From: G963665495 sp963677785
GTDB lineage: Bacteria; Desulfobacterota; Desulfovibrionia; Desulfovibrionales; Desulfovibrionaceae
NCBI GenBank assembly: GCA_963677785.2
Contig: CAXXDH010000002.1
Location: forward strand, 868,001 to 932,000
Length of the DNA stretch: 64,000 bases
Direction of reading: 5' to 3'
The position numbers and the translations under genes were made by a program. Under the pieces are notes generated by a model that was given only the letters and a program-made list of their open reading frames with translations, had not been told where the DNA came from and made no database searches. Shown piece after piece: positions 54,875 through 63,864 of the stretch (within the stretch, counting starts at the first letter, position 1; every line of letters begins with the position of its first letter).

Positions 54875-56338
54875 TTACTGAGCCAGTTTTTCGGCCAAAG
54901 CCACAAGGGTCCGTACGGCATGGCCTTTGCCGCCTTTACCAATGGGGCCCAGTTCGTCTTCTTTGACACCGGGACCGGCAATGTCCAGATGGAGCCATTT
55001 CTGCCCGTCGTTGATCCAGTTTTGCAAGAACAGCGCGGCCAGGATAGAGCCGCCCTCACGGGTCTTGCCCGTATTGTTCAAATCCGCCACTTCGGACTTG
55101 AGCTTTTCCGCGTACGGCGCGTACAGCGGCAGCTGGCAAAAGGGCTCACCTGCCTTTTTTCCGGCCTCCAGCAGCAGCTCTACGCTGGGCTGGTCGTTGC
55201 CGTACACGGCTGCGATATCTTCTCCAAGAGCAACCACGGCAGCACCCGTGAGAGTCGCCGCATCCACCACCAGATCCGGTGTTTCTTCACAAGCCAAGGC
55301 CAGGCCGTCGGCCAGCAGCATCCGCCCTTCCGCATCCGTGTTGAGGATTTCAACGGTCTTGCCGCTGCGCGTTGTGACCACGTCGCTGACATGGTAAGCG
55401 GTGGAGGATACGTCATTCTCGGCTAGCGGAGTGATGACCGTCAGCCGTATCGGAAGCCGCAGCCGGGCAATGGCGCAGGCAGCGGCAAAGGTCCCGGCGG
55501 CTCCGCCCATGTCGTATTTCATGCCCACTTGAAACGTCGGCGGCTTCAGGCTGTAACCACCCGTGTCAAAAGTGACGCCCTTGCCCACCAGGGCCAGATG
55601 CGGCGTATCGTCCGTGGCGTCTGCGGGCGTATAGCGGGCAATAACCATCCGCGGCTGGTTGGTGGCGCCCTTGCCTACGCTCAGCACGCCCCCGCAGTTT
55701 TCCTGTTCGATCTTTTTTTCGTCCCAGACTTCCACTTTGAGTCCGCTTTGTTCACCCATCGTTACGAACGCCTGGCCCAGGCTGGGCGGATGCATTACAT
55801 TGGGCGGTTCGTTCAGCACATCCCGCGCAAAGGCCATGCATTCGACAACCACTCCCGCCTGTTCGAGTTTCTGCGAAAGTGTGGCAGGCAGTGTTCCCGT
55901 GGCCACAATAGCGGCGGCAACCGCCTGACTTTTCTTTTCCTTATACGTTTCAAAAGTATAACCGCCCAAAAGCAGGCCTTCGTGGGCAGCGAGAATCAAC
56001 TCTTCATAGGCGGCGTCCAGAAGGACGACAACCCGCTCGAATTTTTCCTTGCGAGCACGCTCCATGGCTTTTGACGCGGCATTTTTCATGTTCTCGACAG
56101 CAGGAAGCGTATCATCGTCCAACCGTACGCTGACGGCCTGTACGAACGCCGTATCCAGGGGCCCGGCAAAAGCAACTCGCTGGGCTCCTGAATCCTGGCC
56201 GATAGCCAGGGTTTGCAACGGTTGCGGCAACTCCGACAGATCCGCTGCGCAAGTAGTTTCATCAAGAAAGGGTACGAGCAACAGATCATTGTTGGTATCC
56301 GAATAACTGTTTTCCAGCCTGAAAACGGGTAGATTCAT
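54875..56338 (-). CDS. pepA: Leucyl aminopeptidase (M17)
   Basis: 487 residues. M17 signature NTDAEGRM and metal ligands in GKGVTFDTGGYSLKP and MKYDMGGAAG. Cytosolic two-zinc hexameric peptidase that removes N-terminal residues; some homologues also bind DNA. The N-terminal ~160 residues are the usual less conserved domain. Ribosome site GGAG. Alone on the minus strand, between the island scar and the second IS hot spot. Confidence 0.93.
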   Translation of the reverse strand: MNLPVFRLENSYSDTNNDLLLVPFLDETTCAADLSELPQPLQTLAIGQDSGAQRVAFAGPLDTAFVQAVSVRLDDDTLPAVENMKNAASKAMERARKEKFERVVVLLDAAYEELILAAHEGLLLGGYTFETYKEKKSQAVAAAIVATGTLPATLSQKLEQAGVVVECMAFARDVLNEPPNVMHPPSLGQAFVTMGEQSGLKVEVWDEKKIEQENCGGVLSVGKGATNQPRMVIARYTPADATDDTPHLALVGKGVTFDTGGYSLKPPTFQVGMKYDMGGAAGTFAAACAIARLRLPIRLTVITPLAENDVSSTAYHVSDVVTTRSGKTVEILNTDAEGRMLLADGLALACEETPDLVVDAATLTGAAVVALGEDIAAVYGNDQPSVELLLEAGKKAGEPFCQLPLYAPYAEKLKSEVADLNNTGKTREGGSILAALFLQNWINDGQKWLHLDIAGPGVKEDELGPIGKGGKGHAVRTLVALAEKLAQ

Positions 56339-56594
56339 GCATGGTCTCCTTTATGGCAAAAACTGATTTCACTAAGCTATACACCGCAAGGATTCTTCGC
56401 AAGGGAGACCGGGAACAATTTACCAAAATATCCTAAGGAGAAACCGCTCAAACAAACGATACAGATACGGTTAAGCTCTCACCCCGTACAGCTGCCTGAA
56501 ACAGCTGTGCATGATTCAATAAAAAATCTCCTGTGGAGCAACTGCGACAGGGGAGATTTTCAATGCCCGTAGAGGCTGTTTGAACAGTAGATAA
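56339..56594. other. Intergenic region between pepA and a gene remnant
   Basis: 256 bases with the pepA promoter at the left and a minus-strand terminator at 56518-56561 for the remnant gene on the right. Nothing else recognised. Confidence 0.5.
56518..56561 (-). terminator. Intrinsic terminator of the interrupted gene
   Basis: Minus strand: AAAATCTCCCCTGT pairs with ACAGGAGATTTT (two-base bulge), then TTTATTG. It lies 34 bases beyond the stop at 56595-56597. Confidence 0.8.
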
Positions 56595-56640
56595 TTATTG
56601 GACAGCTTTTTTCAACGTTGCCAGTTTAGCGCGTACGTGA

Positions 56641-56648
56641 ATATTTTT
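56641..56648. repeat. ISL3 target-site duplication, left copy
   Basis: ATATTTTT directly before the ISL3 left end; identical copy at 57960-57967 directly after the right end. Confidence 0.93.
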
Positions 56649-57959
56649 GGTTCATCCGGTCAAAGCGTACTTCGCCTCATGAATCCCCATGATCCTGAGT
56701 TTGAAGAATTCCATATCTCGATAACCGTATGCTTGCCTTTTCATTGTTTTGATTTTGTTGTTTGTTCCTTCCATTGGCCCCGATGTTATCGGATGATCGT
56801 ACCAGGCCAGGATGCCAGACCGGTGAGCCGCCAGAGTTCCACCTATCGTCATCAAAGGGCCGAGTCCTGAGACTCTGGCACGAGCAATCCAGTCGTCGAG
56901 GAAAATTTCAGCTTCTACCTTGCTGGGTTGGCTCCATATTTGCCGCAAATCCTCTTTCATGTAGTATGCAAGAGCCAGTGGCTTATTGTATTCCAACGCC
57001 TCGTTCAAACGTTCCCGCTCGTTTCGCTTCTCATCAAGGTTGTCAGGATTTTTCAAAAGGAGCCACCGGCTTCCTTTGAGCACATCCTTGCCCATGCTGT
57101 CTTTCAACTCCCGGTACTGCTTGCGGCGAACTTCCGTAAGTTTGTCGTTCATCAATTTGACCACATGGAAGTGGTCGAAAACCAATGGTACTCCGGGCAA
57201 GTTTTCCAGTACGGCTCCAATATAGGCGGCACTCAAGTCCGTTGCTACTGCACGAATTTTTGCCCGAGAACGCTTCAGTTTCTTCCAGAATGGTTTCAGC
57301 GCGTCGGCTCCTTTGCCGTCCCCCACAAAAATCACTGCGCCGCTTTTCAAGTCCATGACCAAAGTGAGATATTTGTGCCCCTTGCGAACACTTATTTCGT
57401 CAATGGCAAAATACCTGAGCTTTGAAAGCTTGGGGTTGCCGTATTTTCGTTGAAGGTTGCGTTTGAAAATATCTTTGACGCTATCCCAGCCGATACCCAA
57501 TAGATTGGCGGCATCAAGCATGGTCATAGTTTTCACCAAAAACAAAACGAACCGCTCAAAGGCCTTGGTATACCAGCGTCTTTTATCCGCAATTTTGATG
57601 TCTATGCGTCGTACACAACCACATTTCCTGCACTCGACGCGCGGCACGTTTACCACCAGCCAGACTGGTTTGAACCCAATGGGCACTGTCCTTAGCCACC
57701 GTTCTGATTCCCCACGTCGCAATACGTTTTTGCTCTTGCAAGAGGGGCATTGGAGCATCTTAGCTTTCGGTCGAACATGAAAAATCAAGCTACCAGAAAC
57801 GTATGTTTGCCGAATGTAGTCGTAGCCGACCAACCCGAACGCGTGGTACATCAAACTCGTGGACATGGTGGTTCCTCCGTTCGATTCTCATTGGCGTGAA
57901 AATCGACTGAACCCCATGTCCATTCTTTTTGTCAAAAGTACGCTTCATCCGGATGAACC
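56649..57959 (-). mobile_element. Intact ISL3-family insertion sequence
   Basis: Inverted ends GGTTCATCCGGTCAAAGCGT (56649-56668, continuing ACTT) and, on the other strand, GGTTCATCCGGATGAAGCGT; 21 of 24 match. Flanked by a perfect 8-bp direct repeat ATATTTTT at 56641-56648 and 57960-57967, the duplication length typical of ISL3. Its transposase is unbroken, so this is the youngest element in the window. Confidence 0.93.
56652..57866 (-). CDS. ISL3-family transposase
   Basis: 404 residues. N-terminal zinc-binding region (CPSCKSKNV, ECRKCGCV), helix-turn-helix (DAANLLGIGWDSVKDIF), and DDE residues: YFAIDEISVRKGHKY, AVATDLSAAYIGA, and Glu in SGPMEGTNNKIKTMKRQ. The stop codon lies inside the left inverted repeat. 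Fully open, in contrast to the other transposases here. Confidence 0.93.
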   Translation of the reverse strand: MSTSLMYHAFGLVGYDYIRQTYVSGSLIFHVRPKAKMLQCPSCKSKNVLRRGESERWLRTVPIGFKPVWLVVNVPRVECRKCGCVRRIDIKIADKRRWYTKAFERFVLFLVKTMTMLDAANLLGIGWDSVKDIFKRNLQRKYGNPKLSKLRYFAIDEISVRKGHKYLTLVMDLKSGAVIFVGDGKGADALKPFWKKLKRSRAKIRAVATDLSAAYIGAVLENLPGVPLVFDHFHVVKLMNDKLTEVRRKQYRELKDSMGKDVLKGSRWLLLKNPDNLDEKRNERERLNEALEYNKPLALAYYMKEDLRQIWSQPSKVEAEIFLDDWIARARVSGLGPLMTIGGTLAAHRSGILAWYDHPITSGPMEGTNNKIKTMKRQAYGYRDMEFFKLRIMGIHEAKYALTG

Positions 57960-58035
57960 ATATTTTTAGCGTCTCCTCCAGGAGTTTGTTCGCGCAGATC
58001 AAAATCAAGCTCGTTTAAATTTAACTCTATTTGCT

Positions 58036-59253
58036 AGTGGGCCATGACCTTTGAATTTATCTATTTGTTTTTCATGTAATCCTTGTTTAGACTATTTCTA
58101 GAAAAGGAGAATATTTTGCCTGCAAAATATGTTGTCAGACTTACTGAAGAGGAACGTCGAGAACTGGCTGCCTTGATTCGCAAAGGAAAGAAAGCTGCGT
58201 ATAAAATCAAACATGCCAATATCTTACTTTCTGTTGACGCCGACGGATGCAACTGGACTGATGAACAAGCAGCATCGGCGTACCATTGCCACATGAAGAC
58301 GGTGGCAAACGTACGGAAACGATATGTTGAACACGGGCTTGCAGCTGCTTGGAAGGAAGAAACAACTTGAACCTTCCCGTAAAAGGAAGCTTGATGGAGA
58401 AGGCGAGGCGCAACTCATCGCTCTGGCTTGTAGCCAACCTCCCGCAGGTCGTTCGAGCTGGACTCTTGAGTTGTTGGCCAATGAGTAGGTCTCTCTCAAA
58501 GTGGTCGACTCTATCTGCGCCCAAACTGTACGCAGGACATTGAAAAAACGCACTAAAACCGCATTTGCGTGAGAGTTGGGTGATTCCTCCGGAGGCAAAT
58601 GGTGATTTTGTAGCAGCCATGGAGGATGTACTCGATATTTATAAGAGGCCCTATGACAAAAATTTTCCAGTTGTTTGCATGGATGAGCAACCTCTACAGC
58701 TTATAAAAGAAACTCGCGTGCCAATCCCTGTGAGTCCTGGAAAATGTGAGCGTCATGACTATGAATATGAACGATGCGGAACTGCTGCCTGTTTTATGTT
58801 CACAGAAGTTTTGGCTGGTTGGAGGAAAGTCAACATTAAGCAACGAAGAACTGCTATTGATTAGGCAAACGAGATAAAGGTCCTTCTTGAAGAAAACTAC
58901 CCGGAAGCCCAAAAGGTAATACTTAAGTGCGATAATCTTAACACACATAAGATGGGTTCCCTTTACAATGCTTTCACCCTGATGTAGCGAGACGCTTGGT
59001 TGAAAGGTTGGAGATACATCATACTCCGAAGCATGGCAGCTGGTTAAACATTGCCGAAATAGAGCTGAGTGTGTTCACAAGGCAATGTCTCCAGCGACGA
59101 GTATCAAGCATTGAAAAGTTGAGCGCCGAAGCCGAAACATGGGCCTTGACTCGAAATGCATCTCAAAAAACAGTTGATTGGCAATTTACAACATCTGATG
59201 CAAGGGTAAAGCTGGCAAGACTTTATTCGCAAATTCAAATGGTATGAGCCACT
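58036..59253 (+). mobile_element. Decayed IS630-family element
   Basis: Left end TGGGCCATGACCTTTGAATTT and inverted right end TGGCTCATACCATTTGAATTT flanked by TA (within CTAG at 58034-58037 and 59252-59255), the target of IS630. About 1.2 kb. Confidence 0.82.
58116..59247 (+). pseudogene. IS630-family transposase with frameshifts and stops
   Basis: Begins at TTG 58116 (AAAAGGAG upstream): MPAKYVVRLTEEERRELAAL. After KEE at ~58360 the frame shifts to KRKLDGEGEAQLIALACSQP, then a TAG after LELLANE. Later pieces carry PPEANGDFVAAMEDVLDIY, VVCMDEQPLQLIKETR (first Asp region), CDNLNTHK and HTPKHGSWLNIAEIELSV (Glu). At least four lesions. Confidence 0.87.
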
Positions 59254-59367
59254 AGACCTTGAAAAATTCTCTCCCACAGAGACGCTTGCCGGGAATCAAT
59301 ATAAAATTTTTCCGAAAATTAAGGGGTAGATTATATCGTTAAAAAAAACATTTTTCATCCAGGAATT

Positions 59368-59785
59368 TCATACGTTGAGGCCCATTTCATAGGCCTTCTT
59401 TCCGGCTTGCGTTCCCTCTACCTGGCCGCCGTCCCATTCTCCGGTCACGGACATGACGCCTTTCTCCCTGACATCGGTGAAACTTCTGGTGAAAATCTTC
59501 AGGCTCTCCACGGAGCTTGCCACCTGGGAGCCTCCACCGGCGCAGGATACGGCGTAGTAGAAGTTCTTGTCGCGGAGTATGGTGTAAATGGGGCAGACCC
59601 TGTCGATGAAAACTTTCATCTGGCCATTCATGACGTGGAAATAGACCGGGGTCCCCAGGATAATGACGTCGGCAGCGAGCATTTGTTTATGAATTTAGGT
59701 AATGTCGTCCTGCTGCGAGCACGAACCCGGATCAGAGATGCAGGCCAGGCAGCCTGTGCAGTAATTGATATTTTTAAGTGATAGG
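59368..59785 (-). pseudogene. Flavodoxin-fold NADPH-dependent FMN reductase remnant
   Basis: C-terminal two thirds of an iron-sulfur flavoprotein/FMN-reductase-type protein. NINYCTGCLACISDPGSC carries the CxxCxxC-like cysteine cluster; after QQDDIT comes TAA (59695-59697), where the family has Lys; then MLAADVIILGTPVYFHVMNG and DRVCPIY, which is the flavin-binding part. The ~45-residue N-terminus with the first flavin loop is missing. Lies beside the dead IS630. Confidence 0.78.
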
Positions 59786-59871
59786 AATCTATTGGTGTGG
59801 TATAAAACAATCCTGGTGGAATGGAGTGGGCGCAACGGGTAGTGTGTATTCCGATAAGTTTGTGGATTGTC

Positions 59872-60678
59872 TCAGGACAGCAAACCTACGGCCTTGCGCA
59901 GGGCCGCGTTTTCTTCCGGCGTCAATTCGCGCCATTTTCCCGAGGCCAGATTTCCCAACTGCAGCGGTCCCAGAGAAACACGTTGCAAGCGGAGCACGGT
60001 CAGCCCCAGATCACGGCACATACGGCGTATCTGGCGGTTGATACCCTGAATCAACGTCAGATCAAGGTCCGTTTTCCCGGCAGACGTACGTACTATTTTG
60101 ACTGTCATTGGCGCCAGGGTCTCGCCTTCGGCCAGACGCATACCTTTGCGCATGGTTTCCAGTACTTCTGGCGGCACTTCTTCGCGTATCCGAAGCCGAT
60201 AGATTTTGGGCTGGTGCCATTTTGGGTGCGTCAGCCTGTAGGCCAAGTCGCCGTCCGTGGTGAGCAGCAGCAATCCTTCGGAATAAAAATCCAGGCGTCC
60301 GACAGGAAAAGGCCTCCGGTCCACCAGCTGTTTGGGCAGCAGATCCAGAACGGTTTTGCGGCCCTCCGGATCCTTGGCGGTGGTGACCACCTCGATGGGC
60401 TTATGGAGCATCAGCAAGAGAGGGGGCGTATCCTGGGCGAGCCGGATCGTTCGGCCATCCACGGCAAGCGTATCGGTGGCTGGATCCACCTTGACGCCCG
60501 GTTCCTCGACAGTCCGGCCGTTGAGCGTGACTCGTCCGGCCGCAATCAGTTCGTCCGCCTTGCGGCGCGAACAAAATCCCGCGCCGGCAATGGCCTTGTT
60601 GATGCGGATGGGACCGGTCGCCGACGCGGTTGCAGTTGCCTTTTGTGAAGGTGTTTTTTTTATTGTTTTACTATGCAT
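59872..60678 (-). CDS. rluB: 23S rRNA-type pseudouridine synthase (RluB/RsuA family)
   Basis: 268 residues. A Lys/Ala-rich N-terminus, then an S4 RNA-binding domain (RINKAIAGAGFCSRRKADEL) and the catalytic domain with the active Asp in VGRLDFYSEGLLLLTTDGD. C-terminal KTDLDLTLIQGINRQIRRM is a family block. Isomerises uridine in rRNA. RluB versus RluE/F cannot be decided for certain; length and motifs favour RluB. Its ATG overlaps the stop of yedF (TAATG). Confidence 0.87.
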   Translation of the reverse strand: MHSKTIKKTPSQKATATASATGPIRINKAIAGAGFCSRRKADELIAAGRVTLNGRTVEEPGVKVDPATDTLAVDGRTIRLAQDTPPLLLMLHKPIEVVTTAKDPEGRKTVLDLLPKQLVDRRPFPVGRLDFYSEGLLLLTTDGDLAYRLTHPKWHQPKIYRLRIREEVPPEVLETMRKGMRLAEGETLAPMTVKIVRTSAGKTDLDLTLIQGINRQIRRMCRDLGLTVLRLQRVSLGPLQLGNLASGKWRELTPEENAALRKAVGLLS

Positions 60679-61304
60679 TAAGGTCGTATTATTTTAGTGG
60701 CCATTTGCAGACTGGTGACCACGTCCAGCATGTTCGTTGTTTCGCCAACCTCTTTTTGTTCCAAAATGCCGAAATGATCAAGGCAGGTGCCGCAGACCAG
60801 AATACTGACACCGTCGGCAGCCAGTTTTTTTAAAGATTCCAAGGCAGGGGAGCCGTTTATCGCCAGCTTGACGCCGCCATTGACCAGAATGATACGCCAC
60901 AACTCGCTACCAAGTTCGGGCAGGGTGGCCAGAAAATTGAGCATCAGCTTGCCGCCGAGTTCATCGTCTCCGCGCCCCATGGTATCGGCCGAAATACAGA
61001 CCAGAGTCTGGCTGTTGATTTCGTCGCGCTGGTCGGCGGTCATGGAGGAGGAGGGCGCGGGTGTGGTCTCCGCAACTGGAGCGCCCGAACTGGAAGCCTT
61101 GATCCGCCAAGCATTGTCCTCTTCCACAATCTCGGTTACTGCATACTGCTTTGTTTGCAGAAATCTGCTGACGTTCTGTTTGGCCGCTTCGTTGTCCACC
61201 AGAATTTCCAGCGTATCGGGAGTGTCGTTTTCAATGCAGTTTTTGCATTGCAGCACAGGTTGGGGACAAGGCAACCCCTTGCAGTCCAGAATGAGCTTGG
61301 GCAT
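60678..61304 (-). CDS. yedF: YedF-type sulfurtransferase-like protein (TusA + DsrE-like)
   Basis: 208 residues. N-terminal TusA/SirA-like domain (LDCKGLPCPQPVLQCKN, the Cys in CPxP), an Ala/Pro/Ser linker, and a C-terminal DsrE-like domain (GGKLMLNFLATLPELG, ILVNGGVKLAINGSP, SILVCGTCLDHFGI). This fusion is the selenium-metabolism protein YedF family. Cytoplasmic. GGAG before ATG 61304. Coupled to rluB by an overlapping stop/start. Confidence 0.88.
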   Translation of the reverse strand: MPKLILDCKGLPCPQPVLQCKNCIENDTPDTLEILVDNEAAKQNVSRFLQTKQYAVTEIVEEDNAWRIKASSSGAPVAETTPAPSSSMTADQRDEINSQTLVCISADTMGRGDDELGGKLMLNFLATLPELGSELWRIILVNGGVKLAINGSPALESLKKLAADGVSILVCGTCLDHFGILEQKEVGETTNMLDVVTSLQMATKIIRP

Positions 61305-61419
61305 AATTTTCTCCGGTTTTTTCCGCGTATTGTAGACGGTAGCGGTGAACAATCAAATAGATAATATCTATAATTAAATTTGTTAACAATAGATAAAACA
61401 AATAAAAGAAGATCAACCC

Positions 61420-63207
61420 ATGAAACTTGCGCGCGACAGTTCCGAGTATATCAAAAGCTGGCCCTTGATGCTTCGCTGTATCGGTTATTTCAAACCACAC
61501 TGGGGAAAAGTCATCGGCGGGCTGGTTTCCATGTCCGTGGTGGCCCTGTGCACGGGCGCCGCGGCTTTTTTGGTCCAGCCAGCCCTGGACGATATTTTCA
61601 TCCGCAAGGATGAACAGGCCCTGATGCTGATACCACTTATTTACGTCCTGCTTATTCTGGTCAAGGGAACGGCCCAATACCTGCAGAACTACCTGATGAA
61701 GTGGGCCGGACTGCAGGTGCTGGAAACCCTGCGCAACGAGCTGCATACCAAGATGGTGTTTCTTCCTGTCAAATTTTTTGAAGACAACCAGGTGGGCATG
61801 CTCATGTCACGGATCATCAATGACGTGCTTTTGATTCGCATGAGCTTACCGGCAGTGGTCATGGTCATCCGCCAGGTTCTGACCATGGTGGCGCTGATGG
61901 GCGTGGTCTTTTTCCGGGACTGGCAACTGGCCATCTGGGCCGTGCTGGTTTTACCCGCGGCCATTTATCCGTTTTTCTTTTTCGCCAGAAAACTGCGTAA
62001 GTACGGACGCCGCAACCAGAGCAAACTGGCGGATATTTCCACCGTGCTGCAGGAGACATTTTCCGGTATCCGCGTGGTCAAGGCCTTTGCTGCGGAAAAA
62101 CGTGAAGGCGATCAATTTCAAAAGGAAAACAAGCGACTGGTGGGCATTGCGCTCAAGGAAGTCATCCTGAGCGAACTTTCTTCCCGGATCATGGAATTGA
62201 TCGGCGCAGTGGGAGTGGCCATCATCATCTGGTACGGCGGTTACAAGGTCATCAACGGAGAGTCCTCGCCAGGCGCGTTTTTTTCCTTTATCACTGCCTT
62301 GTTGATGCTGTACGAGCCCATCAAAAAACTGTCGGTGGCCAATTCGGACATTCAACAGGCCCTGGCCGGAGCCGAACGGGTCTTCGAAGTTCTGGATGCG
62401 CCCGAACTGCGGATAGAGCAAGACGGCGGCAAACACGTGGAGCCTCCTTTCAAGGAATTACGTTTCGACAAGGTTTTTTTTCAATACGAAGATACGGCCA
62501 CGCCCGCCCTGGACCAGGTGAGCTTCAGCGTACGGGCGGGTGAACGGGTGGCTCTGGTGGGGCCAAGCGGCGCAGGCAAAAGTACGCTGGCCAATCTGAT
62601 TCCACGATTTTACCAGCCCCAGTCCGGCAGCATTCTCATCAACAATACGGACCTGCGAGAATATTCGCTGGCCGGGCTTCGCCGAAACATCGGCATTGTC
62701 TCGCAGGAGCCATTTTTGTTCAACGTCAGTGTGGCCGAGAATGTGGCTTACGGCCAGATCCGTGTGGACATGGAAGCCGTACGCCGGGTCTGCGAAGCGG
62801 CCTACGCGCATGAATTTGTTCTGGATCTGCCTGACGGGTACGACACCATTCTGGGCGAACGCGGGGTCAAGCTTTCGGGCGGGCAAAAACAACGTTTGAC
62901 CATTGCCAGGGCCTTGCTTAAAAATCCTCCTTTGCTGGTGCTGGACGAGGCCACCAGCGCATTGGACACCGAATCCGAACGGATCGTGCAAATGGCTCTT
63001 GAAAATCTGATGCGCGACCGTACCAGCATTGTTATCGCGCACCGGCTTTCCACCGTATTGTCCGCGGACCGGATCATAGTTATGGAAAAAGGGCGGATCA
63101 TTGCCCAGGGGCCGCATGAGCAGTTGTTGCAGCAGTGCGCATTGTATCAGCGGTTGTACGCTATTCAATTCGAATCGCCCCAAAACGGCGAATTCCCAGC
63201 GGAGTAG
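61420..63207 (+). CDS. msbA: Lipid A export ABC transporter
   Basis: 595 residues: six-helix exporter domain (1-~330) and nucleotide-binding domain with Walker A GPSGAGKS, signature LSGGQKQR, Walker B LLVLDEATSALD and IAHRLSTV. Flips core-lipid A across the inner membrane. Context supports this over a general exporter: it is followed by a DUF374 lysophospholipid acyltransferase and an LpxL-type acyltransferase. Divergent from yedF, with an AT-rich promoter region 61305-61419. Confidence 0.9.
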   Translation: MKLARDSSEYIKSWPLMLRCIGYFKPHWGKVIGGLVSMSVVALCTGAAAFLVQPALDDIFIRKDEQALMLIPLIYVLLILVKGTAQYLQNYLMKWAGLQVLETLRNELHTKMVFLPVKFFEDNQVGMLMSRIINDVLLIRMSLPAVVMVIRQVLTMVALMGVVFFRDWQLAIWAVLVLPAAIYPFFFFARKLRKYGRRNQSKLADISTVLQETFSGIRVVKAFAAEKREGDQFQKENKRLVGIALKEVILSELSSRIMELIGAVGVAIIIWYGGYKVINGESSPGAFFSFITALLMLYEPIKKLSVANSDIQQALAGAERVFEVLDAPELRIEQDGGKHVEPPFKELRFDKVFFQYEDTATPALDQVSFSVRAGERVALVGPSGAGKSTLANLIPRFYQPQSGSILINNTDLREYSLAGLRRNIGIVSQEPFLFNVSVAENVAYGQIRVDMEAVRRVCEAAYAHEFVLDLPDGYDTILGERGVKLSGGQKQRLTIARALLKNPPLLVLDEATSALDTESERIVQMALENLMRDRTSIVIAHRLSTVLSADRIIVMEKGRIIAQGPHEQLLQQCALYQRLYAIQFESPQNGEFPAE

Positions 63208-63210
63208 ACC

Positions 63211-63858
63211 GTGCGAATCAACGAAACCGAAATAAAACGCTGGGCGCCGGTCATGGTCGCCCTGTACAGAATCTGGGAACAGACGTTGCGTTACGAGGTC
63301 GTGAACTGGCAAGGCGTTGTCCAGGCCAAGGAGCAGGGGAAACAGCTGGTTTTCACCCATTTTCATGATGAGACCTTTTGTCTTCCCTACCTGCGGACAC
63401 AGGGCTACCAGTACGCGGCCATTGTCAGCCAGAGCAAGGACGGCGAAATTATGGCCCAGCTGCTCGAAGGGCTCGGGCTGGTCACGGCGCGCGGATCCAA
63501 ATCCCGGGGCGGAGTCAAGGCGCTGATCCAGATTCGCCGGGCCATGCGCGACCTCGGACGTATCGGAGTGGTTACGGTGGACGGACCGCGCGGTCCGCGC
63601 CACAAGGTCAAAGAGGGCGCCATCTACCTGGCGCACAAATCCGACGCGCTGCTTACGCCCATCCGGATTTATATTTCCCGGGCCAAGGTGTTCCAAAAAG
63701 CTTGGGACAAATTTCAGCTTCCCTTGCCTTTTGCCCATGTGCGGATCGTGATCGGCGATCCCTATGCTATGGAAATCCCGGACGACAGTGGTCTGGACGA
63801 GACCATCATGCAACGCGAGATGGCCGACCTGGAACAACGGATGCTGGATTTGCGGTAA
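63211..63858 (+). CDS. DUF374 lysophospholipid acyltransferase-like protein
   Basis: 215 residues. VFTHFHDETFCLP is the HxxxxD-like acyltransferase motif of the DUF374 group; VVTVDGPRGPRHKVKEG is its second signature. Likely acylates a lipid A or KDO-linked precursor at the inner membrane. Starts with GTG 63211, three bases after msbA; AGCGGAG provides the site. Confidence 0.83.
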   Translation: MRINETEIKRWAPVMVALYRIWEQTLRYEVVNWQGVVQAKEQGKQLVFTHFHDETFCLPYLRTQGYQYAAIVSQSKDGEIMAQLLEGLGLVTARGSKSRGGVKALIQIRRAMRDLGRIGVVTVDGPRGPRHKVKEGAIYLAHKSDALLTPIRIYISRAKVFQKAWDKFQLPLPFAHVRIVIGDPYAMEIPDDSGLDETIMQREMADLEQRMLDLR

Positions 63859-63864
63859 CCGCGT

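Larger units (their letters stand above)
56595..58033 (-). pseudogene. 3' end of an unidentified gene split by ISL3 and cut by IS630
   Basis: Joining 58020-57968 to 56640-56595 (one TSD copy retained) on the minus strand gives an open reading ending LDFDLREQTPGG, DAKNIHVRAKLATLKKAVQ and TAA, then a good terminator. Upstream the frame meets a TAG at the IS630 junction. I do not recognise the protein. Confidence 0.5.
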
